DNA of 64,000 nt from positions 2,614,981 through 2,678,980 of the forward strand of contig NZ_LMVB01000001.1 of NCBI RefSeq assembly GCF_001510645.1, given 5' to 3'. Positions 61,340 through 64,000 of this stretch are shown piece by piece. The stretch is from Paenibacillus sp. FJAT-29882 (lineage in GTDB: Bacteria > Bacillota > Bacilli > Bacillales > DSM-1321). Position 1 is the first letter of the stretch, and the number at the start of each line of letters is the position of its first letter. The notes beneath the pieces were generated by a model. The model did no database searches, was not told the DNA's origin, and saw only the letters and a program-made list of their open reading frames with translations. The position numbers were made by a program, and so were the translations under genes.

Positions 61340-63544
61340 TTACGCTTCTAATTCTTGAACTGCGTCGTTCATTTCTGAGTAGCTTTTTTTATATTTCACT
61401 ACAAAGTAAAGTATGGTAAGCACAAGAAAGCTAACCATAAATGCTAATAGTACCAAGCCATCCGACCACATTAGACCGAAATCCCCACTTGAAATGACTT
61501 CCTTAAACCCTCGTACAGAATACGCCATAGGCAATACATGATTTAACCATTGTAGCTGTGACGGGATTAACTCCACTGGGAATGTACCAGCACTTGTTGT
61601 CAATTGCAAAATCAAAATGATAACTGCTAAAAAACGGCCTGGGTTATCCATTGTTGTAACTAATAATTGGATAAGTGCCATAAATGTTAAGCTTGTAATG
61701 ATTGAAAATAAGATGAATAATGGAACACTTTGGACTTTGAGATCTAAAAGAATGATTAGTAATCCAGAAACAAGTATTGCCTGGGTAATCCCAACAGCTG
61801 CAATAACACCAAATTTACTAAAGAACCAGGTAAATCCATTTTTCGGAATACCAACAGGTTCTCTTAATGGAAAGACAATAGAAAGCATTAATGCTCCTAC
61901 AAATAAACCTAGAGATAAGAAATATGGCGCAATACCTGTTCCATAGTTCGGCACTTTGTTGATCCCTTCTTTATCAACCTGTACTGGCTTGGCAACCATG
62001 TTATACGTTTCTTCCGTAGGTTGTAATCCTTCTGATTCATTCGCCGCTTTATTTAGTTCATCTTTAAATGTTTGGGAACCTTCTTTAAGATCTGTTGTGC
62101 CATTAGCAAGTTGCTTTGATCCATCTACTAATTGCGTAGATCCGTCAGCTAATGCTTTCGAACCTTCCTCTAATTGTCTAACTCCGCTCGTTAAGCTACT
62201 AGCTCCTGCTACAAGCTTATCTCCGCCTGCTTTGGCCTCATTCAATTTACTTGAGAACGTCGTTAGTCCAGAACTTAACTGCTTTTGACCACTAAGCAAC
62301 TGATCTGCACCAGTATCTAATTTAGCTGTTCCATTATTTAGATCCTGCAACCCGTTTTGAAGAGCCTTTTGTCCTTCGGTTAACGCTGCTAGATTGCTAG
62401 AGACATTGGCTGAACCAGCGGCAAGTTTCCCTGCTGAAGCAGCGATATTCTCGTTACCAGCTTGGAGTGCAACTGTTCCTTGAGATAACTGTTCCAAAAG
62501 CTGATTAATTCCCACTTGATCTTCTTCTGGAAGAGATGCAAGTACTGGTGCTAATTGAGTTTGCAGGACGACTAATCCATTCTTAACGTCCGTCGCGCCT
62601 TGATAAGTCGAATTCGCTCCATCTTGAAGCTGCTTAAGACCATCTGTTACTTGATTAGAGCCTTCATTTAGCTTACTTGTACCCGAAATAGCCTCATCCA
62701 TCTTCTGCACAATGGTGCTAATTCCTTGATGTGCTTGTTGAATTCCAACTTGTAAGCTTCTTGTTCCATCTTCCGCTTTCTTAGCGCCATCAACTAGCTG
62801 AATTTGAGCTTTTGAAAGCTGACCTAATCCATTAGTAAGGACTTCAACCCCAGTTTTCAGCTCTTTAGTGCCGCTTTCCAATTTATTCGCACCACCAGTA
62901 AATTCAACTTGTTTCTCAGCTAATAGCGCTAATTTTTCTTCAAGCGTTTTAGCACCACTATTTAAATCCGCCACACCAGTTAACAGTTTCCCCGCCGCTT
63001 CATCAGCCGTTTGGTAGCCATCTGCCATTTTTGTTAAGCTGTCGAACATCGTTTTGGCATAGGTTTCGGTCACTTTTTCTTGAAGATTCATTTGAATTTT
63101 TTGTATCGCTGTTTCACCGATTTGTGCCGATAAAAAGTTAAAACTTTCATTCGGTACATATTTCAATTCCAACTTTTTCGGTGTATCATCGAGCAAAGTT
63201 GTTGCATTTTTAGAGAAATTTTTAGGAATTTCAACAAGCAAATAATACTTTTGATCTTTTAAATTTTTATATCCGGTTTCATGATCGACAAATTTAAAGT
63301 TAAAATCCTTACTTTCCTTTAAATTCTTGACAAATTCCTCACCAATTTCATAGGTTTTACCATCAAGCACTGCGCCCTGATCATTATTAACGATAGCAAC
63401 AGGTAAATCGTCCAATTGTTGATATGGATCCCAAAATGCCCATAATAACATGCCACCATACATAATTGGTATAAATAATATAGCTACTATAGAAACAAGC
63501 AATTTTCGATTTGTAAAAATAGACTTCCATTCACTTTTCAACAT
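61340..63544 (-). CDS. yhgE: YhgE/Pip-domain membrane protein
   Basis: 734 residues. One N-terminal transmembrane helix (about 13-36), a long extracellular part, and a C-terminal ABC-2-like block of about six helices (about 540-720). Residues about 185-520 form a coiled region of many 7- or 11-residue L-x-x-G units (LESGTKEL, LADGSTQL, LANGTTDL). This is the YhgE/Pip family, also called phage infection protein; function is unclear, with links to type VII-like secretion and phage receptors. Downstream of its TetR gene; AAGGAGG precedes the ATG. Confidence 0.92.
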   Translation of the reverse strand: MLKSEWKSIFTNRKLLVSIVAILFIPIMYGGMLLWAFWDPYQQLDDLPVAIVNNDQGAVLDGKTYEIGEEFVKNLKESKDFNFKFVDHETGYKNLKDQKYYLLVEIPKNFSKNATTLLDDTPKKLELKYVPNESFNFLSAQIGETAIQKIQMNLQEKVTETYAKTMFDSLTKMADGYQTADEAAGKLLTGVADLNSGAKTLEEKLALLAEKQVEFTGGANKLESGTKELKTGVEVLTNGLGQLSKAQIQLVDGAKKAEDGTRSLQVGIQQAHQGISTIVQKMDEAISGTSKLNEGSNQVTDGLKQLQDGANSTYQGATDVKNGLVVLQTQLAPVLASLPEEDQVGINQLLEQLSQGTVALQAGNENIAASAGKLAAGSANVSSNLAALTEGQKALQNGLQDLNNGTAKLDTGADQLLSGQKQLSSGLTTFSSKLNEAKAGGDKLVAGASSLTSGVRQLEEGSKALADGSTQLVDGSKQLANGTTDLKEGSQTFKDELNKAANESEGLQPTEETYNMVAKPVQVDKEGINKVPNYGTGIAPYFLSLGLFVGALMLSIVFPLREPVGIPKNGFTWFFSKFGVIAAVGITQAILVSGLLIILLDLKVQSVPLFILFSIITSLTFMALIQLLVTTMDNPGRFLAVIILILQLTTSAGTFPVELIPSQLQWLNHVLPMAYSVRGFKEVISSGDFGLMWSDGLVLLAFMVSFLVLTILYFVVKYKKSYSEMNDAVQELEA

Positions 63545-63564
63545 AAACTGCCTCCTTGATTCAC

Positions 63565-63591
63565 AATGACCAATTTGTTCATTTGGTCATT
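63565..63591. promoter_or_regulatory. TetR-type operator between yhgD and yhgE
   Basis: The palindrome AATGACCAA / TTGGTCATT spans 27 bases just upstream of the yhgE ribosome site. This is the size and symmetry of TetR operators; the TetR gene is immediately upstream. Confidence 0.78.
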
Positions 63592-63619
63592 AATCTGTAA
63601 AAAATGAGGATTACCCGTT

Positions 63620-64000
63620 TTAAAGTGATAATCCCTTAAATAAATATAGGTCGAATAATTCCGCTATCTCTTCTTTATTTAGAGGCTTCCTTATTCTCTC
63701 CCAATCTACAATAAGTGTGATATACATTTTCAGCATAAGAAATGCCGTCAATTCAGGGTCACACTCTTTAATGTACTTCTTCTGGATTGCTATCTTAATC
63801 TTCTGTGCGATAAAAGAAAGAATGGCATTTTCAATTTCCTCAACTATTTCCAATACAGCAGGCGTTCTTATTTCTCGCTCTTCTTGAAATAGCTTTATCA
63901 TCAATTGATGCTCACGCCTAAATTCTAATAGACGATAGAGTGTAAGATGAAGATTCTCCGTAAAGGTTAGCTCAGGATTAATAGCATCGTTCGCTTCTTG
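63620..64000 (-). CDS. yhgD: TetR family regulator (YhgD), C-terminal part
   Basis: The frame stays open to the end of the window, giving about 126 C-terminal residues of a TetR protein: helices ELTFTENLHLTLYRLLEFRR and LTAFLMLKMYITLIVDW typical of the ligand-binding domain. The helix-turn-helix start lies beyond the edge. Its position directly before yhgE matches yhgD in B. subtilis. Likely represses itself and yhgE through the palindrome at 63565. Confidence 0.88.
   Translation of the reverse strand, partial: QEANDAINPELTFTENLHLTLYRLLEFRREHQLMIKLFQEEREIRTPAVLEIVEEIENAILSFIAQKIKIAIQKKYIKECDPELTAFLMLKMYITLIVDWERIRKPLNKEEIAELFDLYLFKGLSL

Noticed and set aside
61617-62288. Two plus-strand ORFs of about 110 codons opposite yhgE
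   Set aside because: They arise from the repetitive Ser/Gly/Leu coding of the YhgE coiled region read backwards.

Overview
The window is a stretch of chromosome from a spore-forming, competence-capable member of the Bacillaceae. The evidence is a gerP spore-coat operon, ComK and ComZ, CtsR, FapR and ArgR/AhrC-type operators, strong AGGAGG-type ribosome binding sites and AT-rich DNA. From my knowledge of the Bacillus subtilis map, most genes are collinear, in inverted order, with its trpS-to-yhgE segment. Blocks are missing (opp/app, med and others) and two blocks are extra (clpB and a maltodextrin cluster). I see no rRNA, tRNA, CRISPR array, prophage or complete insertion sequence. The species cannot be fixed from the sequence alone.

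Layout. 1-2.9 kb: 3' part of trpS, yjbA, a yjaZ-like metalloprotease. 3.3-5.5 kb: fabF and fabH behind a FapR box. 5.7-6.4 kb: small yjzB framed by two copies of one repeat. 6.4-12.1 kb: comZ, yjaV, yjaU, yjzD, clpB (CtsR operator on its promoter) and yjzC. 12.2-21.7 kb: the arginine cluster argC-J-B-D-carA-carB-argF, with ARG boxes before argC and again before carA. 22.1-26.5 kb: yitW, yitU, two small proteins, yitT, yitS (DegV) and a YajQ protein. 26.9-29.3 kb: a short-chain dehydrogenase, a tandem repeat and a LacI-type regulator. 29.4-36.5 kb: a maltodextrin cluster of alpha-glucosidase, membrane-anchored alpha-amylase, two permeases and a binding lipoprotein, with a promoter, cre sites and MalR-like operators. 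37.2-42.8 kb: asnO, a YisN-position protein, yisL, yisK and a DUF418 membrane protein. 43.0-45.3 kb: gerPABCDEF with a SigK-like promoter. 45.5-53.6 kb: addA, addB, yhjE. 54-56.6 kb: yhjD, comK, yhzC and a second YitT paralogue. 57-64 kb: yhfN protease, HD phosphohydrolase, lplJ, yhfI, yhgE and the 3' part of its TetR regulator.

How the genes work together. The arginine block encodes the acetylated-ornithine cycle plus an arginine-linked carbamoyl-phosphate synthase and ornithine carbamoyltransferase, enough for glutamate to citrulline. The maltodextrin block appears to be a full capture, import and hydrolysis unit: a surface-anchored amylase cuts starch, MdxE/F/G import the dextrins, and a cytosolic glucosidase finishes them. 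AddAB is the RecBCD-like recombination nuclease. ComK and ComZ are competence regulators.

The most unusual aspect is the intergenic DNA. At least four dispersed, structured repeat families, plus one hairpin resembling a fifth, fill most gaps. They are (A) about eleven hairpins ending in GTCWGAC arms; (B) an element of about 190 bp, present as a tandem pair and as a fragment inside the gerP operon; (C) an element whose left edge coincides with the stop codons of yjzB and yisL; and (D) a 110-141 bp element with GTTCAAAAAG terminal inverted repeats. No transposase is encoded in the window, so if these are mobile they move in trans. They look like MITE/REP-type elements, and several sit where a terminator would be.
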